A stretch of 64,000 nt of DNA. Origin: Thermomonas haemolytica (GTDB taxonomy: Bacteria; Pseudomonadota; Gammaproteobacteria; Xanthomonadales; Xanthomonadaceae). Below the pieces are notes generated by a model. That model was not told the DNA's origin and did not search any database. It saw only the letters and a list, made by a program, of their open reading frames with translations. The translations under genes and the position numbers were made by a program. The DNA lies in the NCBI RefSeq assembly GCF_004346265.1, contig NZ_SMAP01000004.1, forward strand, positions 1 to 64,000. The letters run 5' to 3'. Shown here in pieces: positions 1 through 9,077 of this stretch (the stretch's first letter is position 1; each line of letters starts with the position of its first letter).

Positions 1-87
1 GGCGAAGACCTGAAACCCTTGATCTACAAGCTTCTCAAGCAGACGTCGATCCAGGAACTCATGCCAACTTTGGTCCGGAAAGGCTAG
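1..87 (+). CDS. C-terminal end of an unrecognised protein (partial)
   Basis: An open frame enters from the left edge and stops at TAG 85-87, giving 28 residues that end in a basic tail (VRKG). I do not recognise the family. Base composition is close to half G+C, clearly lower than the roughly 70% of the genes that follow, so the gene upstream may be acquired DNA. The next gene is convergent and ends at 142. There is too little sequence to propose a role. Confidence 0.45.
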   Translation, partial: GEDLKPLIYKLLKQTSIQELMPTLVRKG

Positions 88-141
88 GAATTACCAAAAA
101 ATGAACGGCGCGTGTCTGCGCGACGGGTCAGCCGTCACCGG

Positions 142-1083
142 TCAGCCGCCGGCCGGGGCGCGCGGGCCGCGCAGGCGGGCCAGCAGCGCCACCGCCGCCA
201 GCAAGGCCGCGCCGGCCACCACCCCGAAGGCGGCATTGGCCAGGGCCGTCCACAGCCAGCCCGGCGGCACCGTCGCCAGCCCCTGCAGGGCATGGTGCAG
301 CGGGCCGATGCCGTGCACCAGGATGCCGCCGCCGACCAGGAACATCGCCGCGGTGCCGGCCACCGACAGCGCCTTCAGCAGGCGCGGGGCGAACGCGAGG
401 ATGCCGCGCCCCAGCGCCGCGCGCGCGCGCGCGCCGCCGGGCCGCGCCAGGTGCAGGCCCACGTCGTCCAGCTTCACGATGGCGCCCACCAGCCCGTACA
501 CGCCCACGGTCATCGCCAGGGCCACCGCCACCAGCACCCCGACCTGCACCGCCGGCGGCTTGCCGGCGACCGTGCCCAGCGCGATCACGATGATCTCCGC
601 CGACAGCACGAAATCGGTGCGGATGGCGCCGCGGATCTTGTCGCGCTCGAACGCCACCAGGTCCACGTCCGCGTCCGCCACCGCCTGCGCCAATGCGGCG
701 TGATGCTGCGCGTCTTCACGCCCGTGCAGCAGCCTGTGGGCCAGTTTTTCCGCGCCCTCGTAGCACAGGTAGGCACCGCCCAGCATCAGTAGCGGCAGGA
801 TCAGCGGCACCCGCAGCCCGCGCGACGCCAGCCAGCCTTCCAGCGCCGCGATGCCGAGCGCCGCCGGCACCAGGATCGCCTTGTTCACCAGCGAGCCCTT
901 GGCCACCGCCCACACCACCGGCAGTTCGCGTTCGGCACGGATGCCGGTCACCTGCTGCGCGTTGAGCGCGAGGTCGTCGCCCAGCACGCCCGCGGTCTTG
1001 CCGCCGGCGACCTTGGTCATCGCGGCGATATCGTCCAGCAGGCTGGCGATGTCGTCGAACAGGGCGAAGAAACTGGAGGGCAT
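142..1083 (-). CDS. DUF808 family inner-membrane protein (YedI type)
   Basis: The 313-residue product begins MPSSFFALFDDIA and continues with the VLGDDLALNAQQVTG block typical of DUF808/YedI proteins. Several hydrophobic segments follow (about residues 70-110, 160-200, 240-300), so it is an inner-membrane protein. The biochemical role of the family is unknown. The frame stays open to 1254, but that extra N-terminus is low-complexity and overlaps rlmJ, whereas the ATG at 1081-1083 starts exactly at the conserved N-terminus. It lies downstream of rlmJ on the same strand with 58 bp between them. Confidence 0.85.
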   Translation of the reverse strand: MPSSFFALFDDIASLLDDIAAMTKVAGGKTAGVLGDDLALNAQQVTGIRAERELPVVWAVAKGSLVNKAILVPAALGIAALEGWLASRGLRVPLILPLLMLGGAYLCYEGAEKLAHRLLHGREDAQHHAALAQAVADADVDLVAFERDKIRGAIRTDFVLSAEIIVIALGTVAGKPPAVQVGVLVAVALAMTVGVYGLVGAIVKLDDVGLHLARPGGARARAALGRGILAFAPRLLKALSVAGTAAMFLVGGGILVHGIGPLHHALQGLATVPPGWLWTALANAAFGVVAGAALLAAVALLARLRGPRAPAGG

Positions 1084-1141
1084 GGGCGGGGCAGGGCCGG
1101 GCGGAGCCGCGAGCTTAGGGGTTGCCCGCGCGGCCCGCCAC

Positions 1142-1999
1142 TCAGGCCGGCGCGCGCAGCCAGTCCACGCAGGCGGTGGCCCCGGGTTCGCCCAGCGCCA
1201 CGCGCAGCGCGTCCAGCGCCGGGCGCATGGCGGCGTCGAACTGCCACGGCGCATTGAGGACCAGCAGGCCGCTACCGTTCATCCGCAGCGGCGAGTCATC
1301 CGGCCGCACCAGCAGCTCCAGCCGCAGCGCGGACTTGGCCGGCAGCCTGGCGGCGGCGCGCCGGAACGGCTGCAGCGCGCGCCCCTGCTTGATCGGATAC
1401 CACAGCGCATAGATGGCCTGCGGCCAGCGCGCCAGGCCCTCGACCAGCGCGGCCAGGGCGGTGTCGAATTCGGCCAGCTGCGCCTCATAGGGCGGGTCGA
1501 TCAACACCAGCCCGCGCGCGAACTTGGTGGCGCCGTGCTTCGGCGGCAGCAGCGCCTTGATCGCCGCGTAGCCGTCGCGTTCGTGCACGGCGATGCGCAC
1601 GTCGCCGGCGAAGTGCGCGCGCAGCACGTGCGCCTCCTCCGGGTGCAGCTCGCAGGCGGCGATGCGGTCGCCGGCGCGCAGCGCATGCGCCAGCAGCCAG
1701 GGCGAACCGGGATAGGCCTGCGCGCCGTGCTGGGTCCGGCAGGCGCGCACCGCCGCCAGGTAGCGCTGCACCGCGGGATCACGCGGGGCTTCCGCCTGCA
1801 GCCTGGCGATGCCGTCCTGCGCCTCGCCGGTCTTCTGCGCGGCCTCGCCGTCCAGCTTGTACAGGCCGCGCCCGCCGTGGGTGTCCAGCGCGAAGCAGGG
1901 GGAAGGCTTGGCGGTCAGGGCGTCGCACAGCGCCAGCAGCACGACGTGCTTGAGCACGTCCGCATGGTTGCCGGCATGGAAGGCGTGGCGATAGTTCAT
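1142..1999 (-). CDS. rlmJ: 23S rRNA (adenine-2030-N6)-methyltransferase RlmJ
   Basis: The 285-residue protein starts MNYRHAFHAGNHADVLKH, the hallmark of RlmJ (YhiR), which methylates A2030 of 23S rRNA using S-adenosylmethionine. DTHGGRG (39-45) is the SAM-binding loop and DPPY (168-171) is the catalytic motif of N6-adenine methyltransferases. Length matches the family. The ATG lies 6 nt downstream of GACAAT read on the minus strand (2006-2011), which suggests a leaderless or nearly leaderless transcript. It is divergent from the GNAT gene at 2064. Confidence 0.95.
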   Translation of the reverse strand: MNYRHAFHAGNHADVLKHVVLLALCDALTAKPSPCFALDTHGGRGLYKLDGEAAQKTGEAQDGIARLQAEAPRDPAVQRYLAAVRACRTQHGAQAYPGSPWLLAHALRAGDRIAACELHPEEAHVLRAHFAGDVRIAVHERDGYAAIKALLPPKHGATKFARGLVLIDPPYEAQLAEFDTALAALVEGLARWPQAIYALWYPIKQGRALQPFRRAAARLPAKSALRLELLVRPDDSPLRMNGSGLLVLNAPWQFDAAMRPALDALRVALGEPGATACVDWLRAPA

Positions 2000-2063
2000 G
2001 CCTGCATTGTCGCATCCATGCGGCGGGTGGCCATCCGCGGGCCCGGGGCTCTAGAATCCGCGC

Positions 2064-2678
2064 ATGGATCCGCGCATGCCCCCCGACATCACGCTTCGCA
2101 CCCTCGTCGGCGCGGCCATCGTGCCGCATCTGGACGCGATCGCCGCGCTGCGGATCGCGGTATTCCGCGACTGGCCCTATCTCTACGATGGCGACGTCGG
2201 CTACGAGCGCGAGTACCTGCGCGCCTACGCCGACTGTCCGCGCAGCGTGGTGGTGCTGGCCGTGGATGGCGAGCGTGTGGTCGGCGCCAGTACCGGGTTG
2301 CCGCTGGCGGAGGATGGCGCCGAGTTCCAGGTGCCGTTCCATGCGCGCGGGATCGACCCGGCGCGGGTGTTTTATTGCGGCGAGTCGGTGCTGCTGCCGG
2401 CCTACCGCGGGCGCGGCATCGGGCATGCGTTCTTCGACGCCCGCGAGGCGCATGCGCGCGCACTCGGCGGGTTCGATTGGATTGCGTTCGCGGCGGTGGA
2501 TCGCGCCGCCGACGACCCGCGGCGGCCGCCCGGCCATCGCGGCAACGAGGCGTTCTGGACCAGGCGCGGCTACGTGCGCCAGCCGGGCATGACCATGCGT
2601 CTGCGCTGGAACGAGGTCGGCGTGGGCGAGCTCGAACATGCCCTGACGTTCTGGCTGCGCCCGCTGGAGGCGGCATGA
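2064..2678 (+). CDS. GNAT family N-acetyltransferase
   Basis: A 204-residue GNAT-fold protein. The acetyl-CoA pyrophosphate-binding loop is visible as RGRGIG (115-120), preceded by the beta-strand VFYCGESVLLP. The substrate cannot be predicted. The stop codon overlaps the start of the nitrilase-family gene (ATGA at 2675-2678), so the two are translationally coupled. A TAGAAT -10 element at 2052-2057 ends 6 nt before the ATG, which fits leaderless transcription. An in-frame ATG at 2076 is an alternative start. Confidence 0.85.
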   Translation: MDPRMPPDITLRTLVGAAIVPHLDAIAALRIAVFRDWPYLYDGDVGYEREYLRAYADCPRSVVVLAVDGERVVGASTGLPLAEDGAEFQVPFHARGIDPARVFYCGESVLLPAYRGRGIGHAFFDAREAHARALGGFDWIAFAAVDRAADDPRRPPGHRGNEAFWTRRGYVRQPGMTMRLRWNEVGVGELEHALTFWLRPLEAA

Positions 2679-3589
2679 AGGTCGCCGCCTGTCGCTATGC
2701 GGTCGGCAGGCCGGCTGATTTTCCCGCGTTTGCCGCGCGCGTCGAGGCGCTGCTGGCGCAGGCCAGGGCGCAGGGCGCGCGCCTGGCCGTGCTGCCGGAG
2801 TACCTGGCGCTGGAGCTGGCCGCAGTGTTCCCGCCGCCGGTTCATACCGACCTGCACGCCTCGCTGGCCGCGCTGCAGGCGCTGCGCGGCGACTGGATTG
2901 CGCTGTTCACTCAGCTGGCGCGGCGGCTGGAGCTGCACATCGTGGCCGGCAGCTTCCTGCTGGAAATCGCTCCCGGGCGCTACCGCAACCGCAGCGACCT
3001 GTTCACCGCCGACGGCGCGCACTTATGGCAGGACAAGTTGCAGCTGACCGGCTTCGAGCGCCAGGCGCGGGTGATCGAGCCCGGCGATGCCCTGCACGTG
3101 ATGGTGCTGGACGGCGTGCGGGTGGGGATCGCGGTCTGCTACGACAGCGAGTTCCCGCTGCCGGTGCGCGCCCAGTGCGAGGCCGGCATGCAATTGCTGC
3201 TGGTGCCCAGCTGCACCGATACCGAGGCCGGGGCTACCCGGGTGCGGGTCGGGTGCCTGGCGCGTGCGCTGGAAAACCGGATCTACGTGGCGCAGGCGGT
3301 GACCGCCGGCCGCGTCGACTGGAGCCCGGCGCTGGACGTGAACACCGGCCGCGCCGCGCTGCTGGCGCCGATGGACGCAGGGCTGCCGGCCGACGGCGTG
3401 CTGGCGCAGACCGCGGATGGTCTCGATGCGCAGGCCGGCGATGCCGAGGCCTGGGCGCTGGCGACGCTGGATTTCGCGCGGCTTGAGGCCACCCGCGCGC
3501 AGGCGCAGGTGGCCAACGACCGCGACTGGCCGGGCCAGTGGCAGCCGCGGCTGCGGCGGGCACGACTACAGCAGGCGCCCGGGGCATGA
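2675..3589 (+). CDS. Carbon-nitrogen hydrolase (nitrilase superfamily)
   Basis: The 304-residue product carries the complete nitrilase triad: Glu42 in LPEY, Lys121 in WQDKLQ and Cys155 in CYDSEF. Enzymes of this superfamily hydrolyse amides or nitriles; the substrate is not evident. No signal peptide, so it is cytosolic. The frame runs open far upstream to 851, but those codons are antisense to rlmJ or overlap the GNAT gene. The ATG overlapping the GNAT stop is the natural start. GNAT plus nitrilase pairs occur elsewhere and may act on the same small amide or amine (inference). Confidence 0.88.
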   Translation: MKVAACRYAVGRPADFPAFAARVEALLAQARAQGARLAVLPEYLALELAAVFPPPVHTDLHASLAALQALRGDWIALFTQLARRLELHIVAGSFLLEIAPGRYRNRSDLFTADGAHLWQDKLQLTGFERQARVIEPGDALHVMVLDGVRVGIAVCYDSEFPLPVRAQCEAGMQLLLVPSCTDTEAGATRVRVGCLARALENRIYVAQAVTAGRVDWSPALDVNTGRAALLAPMDAGLPADGVLAQTADGLDAQAGDAEAWALATLDFARLEATRAQAQVANDRDWPGQWQPRLRRARLQQAPGA

Positions 3590-3658
3590 CCATCGGCCCG
3601 TGAGCGCACCCGGCGCGCGCTGGCAGACTTGGGGCTTTGCCAACAACCGGGGAACACG

Positions 3659-5278
3659 ATGAAGCGATGGATACTGGCCTCCGCCCTGCTGGCGGCGGGG
3701 CTGGCGGGCGCGCAGGGCGCCTCCGCCCAGCGCGCGTACGCGCAGGAACAGGTGGATCTGGACATGACCGCGCGCATCCGCCAGGAGGCGTTCCAGCGCT
3801 CGCAGGTGATGGACACCCTCAACCACCTCACCGATGTGATCGGGCCGCGCCTGACCAATTCCCCGGCGATGGCCGAGGCCAACCGCTGGACCCGCGCGAA
3901 GTTCGGCGAGTGGGGCCTGGCCAACGTGCACGACGAGGCGGTCGAGGACCTCGGCCGCGGCTGGCAGTTCAGCCGCGCCGAGGTCGAGATGCTCAGCCCG
4001 CGCGCGATGCCGCTGCACGCCCTGCCGAAGGCGTGGACGCCGGGCACGCCGGGGGCGATCGAGGGCGAGGCGATGGTCGCCCGGCTGGAGTCCAAGGCCG
4101 ATCTGGAGCAGTGGAAGGGCAAGCTGCGCGGCAAGATCGTGTTCACCGACGAGCTGCGCCCGTACAAGCCCAGCGAGAAACCCGACTTCCAGCGCTACGA
4201 TGCGGCCGACCTCGACGAGCTGCTCACCTTCCCGCTGCCCAAGCCGCGCGCGATCGATCCCGACACCCTGGCGCGCATGCGCGCGCGGATGGAGATGATG
4301 CCGCTGCTCAACCGCTACCTGGCCGACGAGGGCGTGCTGGCCACGGTCTCGATCAGCAGCTGGAACGACGGCATCGTGCGGGTGATGGGCGGCGGCTCGC
4401 GCAAGGCCGGCGAGGCGGTGGGCGTGCCGGCGCTGGTGATGATGGCCGAGCACTACAACACCGTGCTGCGCGCGCTGCAGCGCAAGGAGCCGGTGCGGCT
4501 GCGGCTGGACGTGGATTCGCGCTTCCTCGATGAAACCAACCAGCCCGGCTACAACACCATCGCCGAGATCCCCGGGGTCGGCCCGCACAAGGACGAGGTG
4601 GTGATGCTGGGCGCACACATGGATTCCTGGCATGCCGGCGCCGGCGCCAACGACAACGCCGCCGGGGTGGCGGTGATGATGGAGGCGATGCGCATCCTCA
4701 AGGCGGTGGGCGCGCGCCCCGACCGCACCATCCGGGTGGCGCTGTGGACCGGCGAGGAGCAGGGCCTGCTGGGCTCGCAGGCCTACGTGGCACGCCATTT
4801 CGGCAAGTTCGAGGAACCCACCGACCCGGCCCAGAAGGCGCTGCCGGCGTTCATGCGCCAGCAGCGCGGCAAACTGGTGCGGATGCCGGAGTACGGCAAG
4901 ATTTCCGCGTATTTCAATCTCGACAACGGCAGCGGCCGCATCCGCGGCATCTACGCGCAGGAGAACCTGGCCGCGGCGCCGATCTTCGCCGAATGGCTCA
5001 AGCCCTGGCACGACGTCGGCGCGACCATCGTCACCCAGCGCAACACCGGCAGCACCGACCACGTGAGCTTCGATGCGGTGGGGATCCCGGGCTTCCAGTT
5101 CGTGCAGGACCAGCTGGATTACTTCAGCCACGTCCACCACAGCGACCTCGACGTGCAGGACCACGCGGTGGCCGACGACCTCAAGCAGGCCTCCGCGATC
5201 GTGGCCGCGTTCGTGTACAACGCCGCCACCCGCCCGCAGCCGCTGCCGCGCAAGCCGCTGCCGCCGGAAAGCCGCTAG
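3659..5278 (+). CDS. Secreted M28 family zinc aminopeptidase
   Basis: A 539-residue exported peptidase. Residues 1-23 form a signal peptide (basic MKR, hydrophobic core, small residues before the cleavage site). The PA-like insert lies around 90-260. The co-catalytic zinc site is complete: His320 (AHMDSW), Asp332 (GANDNAAG), the Glu366-Glu367 pair (TGEEQG), Asp422 (NLDNGSG) and His468 (STDHVSF). M28 enzymes remove N-terminal amino acids from peptides. The ATG at 3659 was chosen because the signal peptide starts there; the frame opens 30 nt earlier. A GC-rich hairpin follows the gene. Confidence 0.92.
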   Translation: MKRWILASALLAAGLAGAQGASAQRAYAQEQVDLDMTARIRQEAFQRSQVMDTLNHLTDVIGPRLTNSPAMAEANRWTRAKFGEWGLANVHDEAVEDLGRGWQFSRAEVEMLSPRAMPLHALPKAWTPGTPGAIEGEAMVARLESKADLEQWKGKLRGKIVFTDELRPYKPSEKPDFQRYDAADLDELLTFPLPKPRAIDPDTLARMRARMEMMPLLNRYLADEGVLATVSISSWNDGIVRVMGGGSRKAGEAVGVPALVMMAEHYNTVLRALQRKEPVRLRLDVDSRFLDETNQPGYNTIAEIPGVGPHKDEVVMLGAHMDSWHAGAGANDNAAGVAVMMEAMRILKAVGARPDRTIRVALWTGEEQGLLGSQAYVARHFGKFEEPTDPAQKALPAFMRQQRGKLVRMPEYGKISAYFNLDNGSGRIRGIYAQENLAAAPIFAEWLKPWHDVGATIVTQRNTGSTDHVSFDAVGIPGFQFVQDQLDYFSHVHHSDLDVQDHAVADDLKQASAIVAAFVYNAATRPQPLPRKPLPPESR

Positions 5279-5332
5279 GCCGCGACGGGCCGCTTCCGGC
5301 AGCCGGCGCCATGCGCCGCGCCTGCCGACGAC

Positions 5333-5355
5333 GGGGCCGGCCTTGCGCCGGCCCC
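5333..5355. terminator. Hairpin between convergent M28 and ppx genes
   Basis: Perfect 9-bp stem GGGGCCGGC/GCCGGCCCC with a 5-nt loop in the 120-bp gap between two converging genes. No strong T-run follows, so an intrinsic terminator is plausible but not certain. Confidence 0.5.
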
Positions 5356-5398
5356 GCGCGTTTGCGGATGCCGGCAGGCCGCCGGCGGGGCGCGCCGC

Positions 5399-6928
5399 TC
5401 AGTCCTGCGCGATGTGCAGCTGCAGGCCCAGCCCGAGCATGTCCTCGGGTTCGGCCTCGAGGTCGGCGCGCAGCAGCGGGCGCGCATGCAGCCAGCGCCG
5501 GTCCAGCGCCAGTTCCAGGCGATCGCCGTTCGCGCGCAGGCGCAGCCCGGGCGGCAGCTCGTCCTTGCGCGCGCGGTGCAGCAGCACCGCCAGCCGCAGC
5601 AGCGCGGCGCAGCGGCGCGCGTTGCCCAGCAGGCGGTCGGGGATCGATTCGAACGCGGACTTCGGCACGCTGCGGCGATGGCTGCGTACCAGTGCGGCGA
5701 GGAAGCGCTGGCCCTGCTGCGAGAAGCCGGCGATGTCGGAGTGCTGCAGCACGTAGGCGCCGTGCACGTGGTAGCCGCTATGCGCGATCGCCAGCCCCAG
5801 CTCGTGCAGGCGCGCGGCGCGCGAGAGCATGGCGCGGTCCTCGCTGCCCAGCCCCCAGGCCGCCGCGACCTGGTCGAACAGCTGCAGGGCGGTGGATTCC
5901 ACCCGCTGCGCCTGCGCTGCGTCCACCCCGTAGCGCTGCATCAGCGCGGCCACCGACAGCTCGCGCGGATCGTCGGCGCCGCCCCGGCCCAGCAGGTCGT
6001 ACAGCACGCCCTCGCGCAGCGCGGCCTTGCTCACCTGGATCTGCTCCAGCCCGAGCACCGCGAACGCGGCCTCCAGCACCAGCACGCCGCCGGCGATGAT
6101 CGGGCGGCGGTCGTCGGACAGCCCGGGCAGGTCGATGTCCTCGATCCGTCCGGCCTGCAGCAGGCGCTCGCGCACCTGCGCCAGGCCCTCGCGGGTGATG
6201 CTGCCCTTGCCCAGCTTCATCGCCGCGCAGATGTTGCCGATCGCCTTGTGGGTGCCGGAGGTGCCGATCGCCTCGTCCCAGCCGAGGCTGCGGTAGGGCG
6301 CGGCGAACTGCTGGAACTGCAGTTCGACCTCGGTCAGCGCCGCCTGCCAGCGCTTGCGCCCGAGCTTGCCGTTGTCGAAGAAGCGGCGGGTGCTGGCGAT
6401 GCAGCCCACCTGCAGGCTCTCGCGCTCCAGCGGCGTGAAGCCGCGCCCGATGATGCACTCGGTGGAGCCGCCGCCGATGTCGATCACCAGCCGCTTCTGC
6501 TCGGGCTCGGGCGGCTGCTCGTGGGCCACGCCCAGGTACACCAGGCGCGCTTCCTCGCGCCCGGAGATCACGTCGATCGGATGCCCCAGCGCGGCTTCGG
6601 CCGGGCGCAGGAAGGCCTCCGGGTCGCGCAGCTGGCGCACGCTGTTGGTAGCCACCGCGCGCACGTGCCGGCGCGGGATGTCGGCCACCCGCTGGCCGAA
6701 CCGGGCCAGGCAGGCCAGTGCGCGTTCGCGCACCTCCGGCGCCAGCCCGCCCAGCGCGTTCAGGCCCTCGGCCATGCGCACGGTCTCGCGCAGGCGGTCC
6801 ACCACCCGCAGCTGGCCCAGCACGCGCTGCGCCACCACGATGTGGAAGCTGTTGGAGCCGAGGTCCAGCGCGGCCACCAGGTCGCCGTCGCGGAGGGAAG
6901 AGCCCGGCCGGGGCGAGACCGTGCTCAT
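5399..6928 (-). CDS. ppx: Exopolyphosphatase Ppx
   Basis: The 509-residue protein belongs to the Ppx/GppA phosphatase family. ALDLGSNSFH (about 20-29) is the first phosphate-binding loop of the ASKHA fold and VIDIGGGSTE is the second; a C-terminal HD-like helical region follows (YGVDAAQAQRVE onwards). It degrades inorganic polyphosphate from the ends. The full-length C-terminal domain and its place directly behind ppk favour Ppx over GppA. It is the last gene of the phoB-phoR-ppk-ppx run, 70 bp after the ppk stop. Confidence 0.93.
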   Translation of the reverse strand: MSTVSPRPGSSLRDGDLVAALDLGSNSFHIVVAQRVLGQLRVVDRLRETVRMAEGLNALGGLAPEVRERALACLARFGQRVADIPRRHVRAVATNSVRQLRDPEAFLRPAEAALGHPIDVISGREEARLVYLGVAHEQPPEPEQKRLVIDIGGGSTECIIGRGFTPLERESLQVGCIASTRRFFDNGKLGRKRWQAALTEVELQFQQFAAPYRSLGWDEAIGTSGTHKAIGNICAAMKLGKGSITREGLAQVRERLLQAGRIEDIDLPGLSDDRRPIIAGGVLVLEAAFAVLGLEQIQVSKAALREGVLYDLLGRGGADDPRELSVAALMQRYGVDAAQAQRVESTALQLFDQVAAAWGLGSEDRAMLSRAARLHELGLAIAHSGYHVHGAYVLQHSDIAGFSQQGQRFLAALVRSHRRSVPKSAFESIPDRLLGNARRCAALLRLAVLLHRARKDELPPGLRLRANGDRLELALDRRWLHARPLLRADLEAEPEDMLGLGLQLHIAQD

Positions 6929-6998
6929 GCCGGGGCGAAGGGGAGGTCGTCCATGCCCGGCATTATGGCCGATCGCGGGCGCGCGCCGCTGCGCGCGC

Positions 6999-9077
6999 TC
7001 ACGCGTACAGGTCTTCCAGCAGCGACAGCTGGGCCGAGAACGCGGCCTCGCCGGCGGCCGGCCGGCAGCGCTCGTAGTGGCCGTCGGCGTGCAGCTCCCA
7101 CGCGTTCTGGTTGTCGGCCAGGTAGTTCAGCAGGCCCTCGCGGTGCACGCGGTGCGCCAGCAGCGGGTCCAGCACCGGGAATGCGATCTCCACCCGCCGC
7201 AGCAGGTTGCGTTCCAGCCAGTCGGCCGAGGAGCAGAACAGCTCCGGCGTGCCGTCGTTGCCGAACCACCACACCCGGTGGTGTTCGAGGAAGCGCCCGA
7301 CCACCGAGCGCACCCGGATGTGTTCGGACACGCCGGGGATGCCCGGGCGCAGCGCGCAGGCGCCGCGCACCACCAGGTCGATTTCGACACCGGCCTGCGA
7401 GGCCTCGTACAGCGCGCGCACCACGCTGGCCTCGTTGAGCGCGTTCATCTTCGCCACGATCCGCCCCGGTTTGCCGGCGCGCGCATGCGCGGCCTCGCGC
7501 GCGATCCGGTCCAGCACGCCCTGGTGCAGGGTGAACGGCGACTGCAGCAAGCGCTGCAGCTTCAGCGGCGCGGCCAGCCCGGACAGCTGCTGGAAGATCA
7601 GGTGCACGTCCTGGCCGATCGCCGGGTCGGCGGTCATCAGGCTGAAGTCGGTGTAGGCGCGCGCGGTGCCGCTGTGGTAGTTGCCGGTGCCCAGGTGCAC
7701 GTAGCGGCGCAGGGCGTTGCCCTCGCGGCGCACGATCAGCAGCATCTTGGCGTGGGTCTTGTAGCCCACCACGCCGTACACCACCTGCACGCCGGCATCC
7801 TGCAGGCGATCGGCCAGGCCCAGGTTGGCCTCCTCGTCGAAGCGCGCGCGCAGTTCCACCACCACCGTCACGTCCTTGCCGTTGCGCGCGGCCTGGATCA
7901 GGTGCTCGACGATCGGGGAGTCCTTGCCGGCGCGGTACAGGGTCTGCTTGATCGCCAGCACGTCCGGGTCCTCGGCGGCCTGGCGGATCAGCTCCAGTAG
8001 CGGGGTGAAGGCGTCGAACGGATGGTGCAGCAGCAGGTCGCCCTGGCGGATCGCATCGAACATGCCCTCCATCTCGCGCGGCAGGCGCGGGGTGAAGGGG
8101 CGGAACTTGAGGTCGGGGCGCTTGACCAGGTCGTACACCTGGATCACGCGGTTCAGGTTGACCGGGCCGTTGATCTTGTACACCGCGTTCGGCGGCAGGT
8201 CGAAGTTGGCCAGCAGGCCGTCCACGATGTCCTGCGGGCAGCGCTCGTCGATCTCCAACCGCACCGCGCGCAGGTAGCCGCGGCCCAGCAGCTCGTCGCG
8301 CAGGGCCAGGGCGAGGTTGTCCACGTCGTCCTCGTCCACGATCAGCTCGGAGTTGCGGGTCACCCGGAACTGGTAGGCGCCCTTGACCGTCATTCCCGGG
8401 AACAGCTCGTCCACGAACGCCGACAGCACCGAGCTGAGGAACACGAAGTCGAGGCTGGCATCGGCATCCCCGTCCAGGCCCGGCACGCGGATGATGCGCG
8501 GCAGCGAGCGCGGCGCGCGCACGATCGCCAGGTGGCCTTCGCGGCCGAACGCGTCGCGGCCTTCCAGCAGCACCACCACGTTCAGCGACTTGTTGAGGAT
8601 CTTCGGGAACGGGTGCGCCGGGTCCAGCCCCAGCGGCGACAGCACCGGCATGATCTCCTCGACGAAATACCGGCGCAGCCACTCGCGCTGGGCCGGGGTC
8701 CACTGCTCGCGCTGCAGCAGCCGGATGCCTTCGTCGGCCAGCGCCGGGCGCAGTTCGTCGTAGAAGCAGCGGTACTGCGCCTCCACCAGCTCGGCCGCGC
8801 GCTCGTGGATCTTGTTCAGCAGCAGGGCGGGGTCGATCCCGTCCACCCCGGCCGGCAGGTTCAGCTCCACCGCATGCCGCACCGCGCCGCCGCGGATCTC
8901 GAAGAACTCGTCGAGGTTGGTGCAGGAGATGCACAGGTAGCGCAGCCGCTCCAGCAGCGGCACCGACGGGTCCTGCGCCTGCGCCAGCACGCGGAAGTTG
9001 AAGTCCAGCTGCGACAGCTCGCGGTTGGCGTACAGCGCGGGGTCGCGCAGGCGGGCGTGGTCGGATTCTGCGTTCAT
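6999..9077 (-). CDS. ppk: Polyphosphate kinase PPK1
   Basis: A 692-residue PPK1, the enzyme that makes polyphosphate from ATP. Recognised parts are the N-terminal domain (NRELSQLDFNFRVLAQA), the autophosphorylated histidine region (VHLGTGNYHSGTAR) and the second conserved histidine block (GRFLEHHRVWWF). Length is typical. The ATG at 9075-9077 overlaps the phoR stop (ATGA), which indicates translational coupling within the phosphate operon; the open frame upstream of it is antisense-like and inside phoR. Confidence 0.96.
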   Translation of the reverse strand: MNAESDHARLRDPALYANRELSQLDFNFRVLAQAQDPSVPLLERLRYLCISCTNLDEFFEIRGGAVRHAVELNLPAGVDGIDPALLLNKIHERAAELVEAQYRCFYDELRPALADEGIRLLQREQWTPAQREWLRRYFVEEIMPVLSPLGLDPAHPFPKILNKSLNVVVLLEGRDAFGREGHLAIVRAPRSLPRIIRVPGLDGDADASLDFVFLSSVLSAFVDELFPGMTVKGAYQFRVTRNSELIVDEDDVDNLALALRDELLGRGYLRAVRLEIDERCPQDIVDGLLANFDLPPNAVYKINGPVNLNRVIQVYDLVKRPDLKFRPFTPRLPREMEGMFDAIRQGDLLLHHPFDAFTPLLELIRQAAEDPDVLAIKQTLYRAGKDSPIVEHLIQAARNGKDVTVVVELRARFDEEANLGLADRLQDAGVQVVYGVVGYKTHAKMLLIVRREGNALRRYVHLGTGNYHSGTARAYTDFSLMTADPAIGQDVHLIFQQLSGLAAPLKLQRLLQSPFTLHQGVLDRIAREAAHARAGKPGRIVAKMNALNEASVVRALYEASQAGVEIDLVVRGACALRPGIPGVSEHIRVRSVVGRFLEHHRVWWFGNDGTPELFCSSADWLERNLLRRVEIAFPVLDPLLAHRVHREGLLNYLADNQNAWELHADGHYERCRPAAGEAAFSAQLSLLEDLYA

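Noticed and set aside
851-3589. A 912-codon frame containing the nitrilase
   Set aside because: Only the part from 2675 resembles a protein family. The earlier part is antisense to rlmJ and overlaps the GNAT gene.
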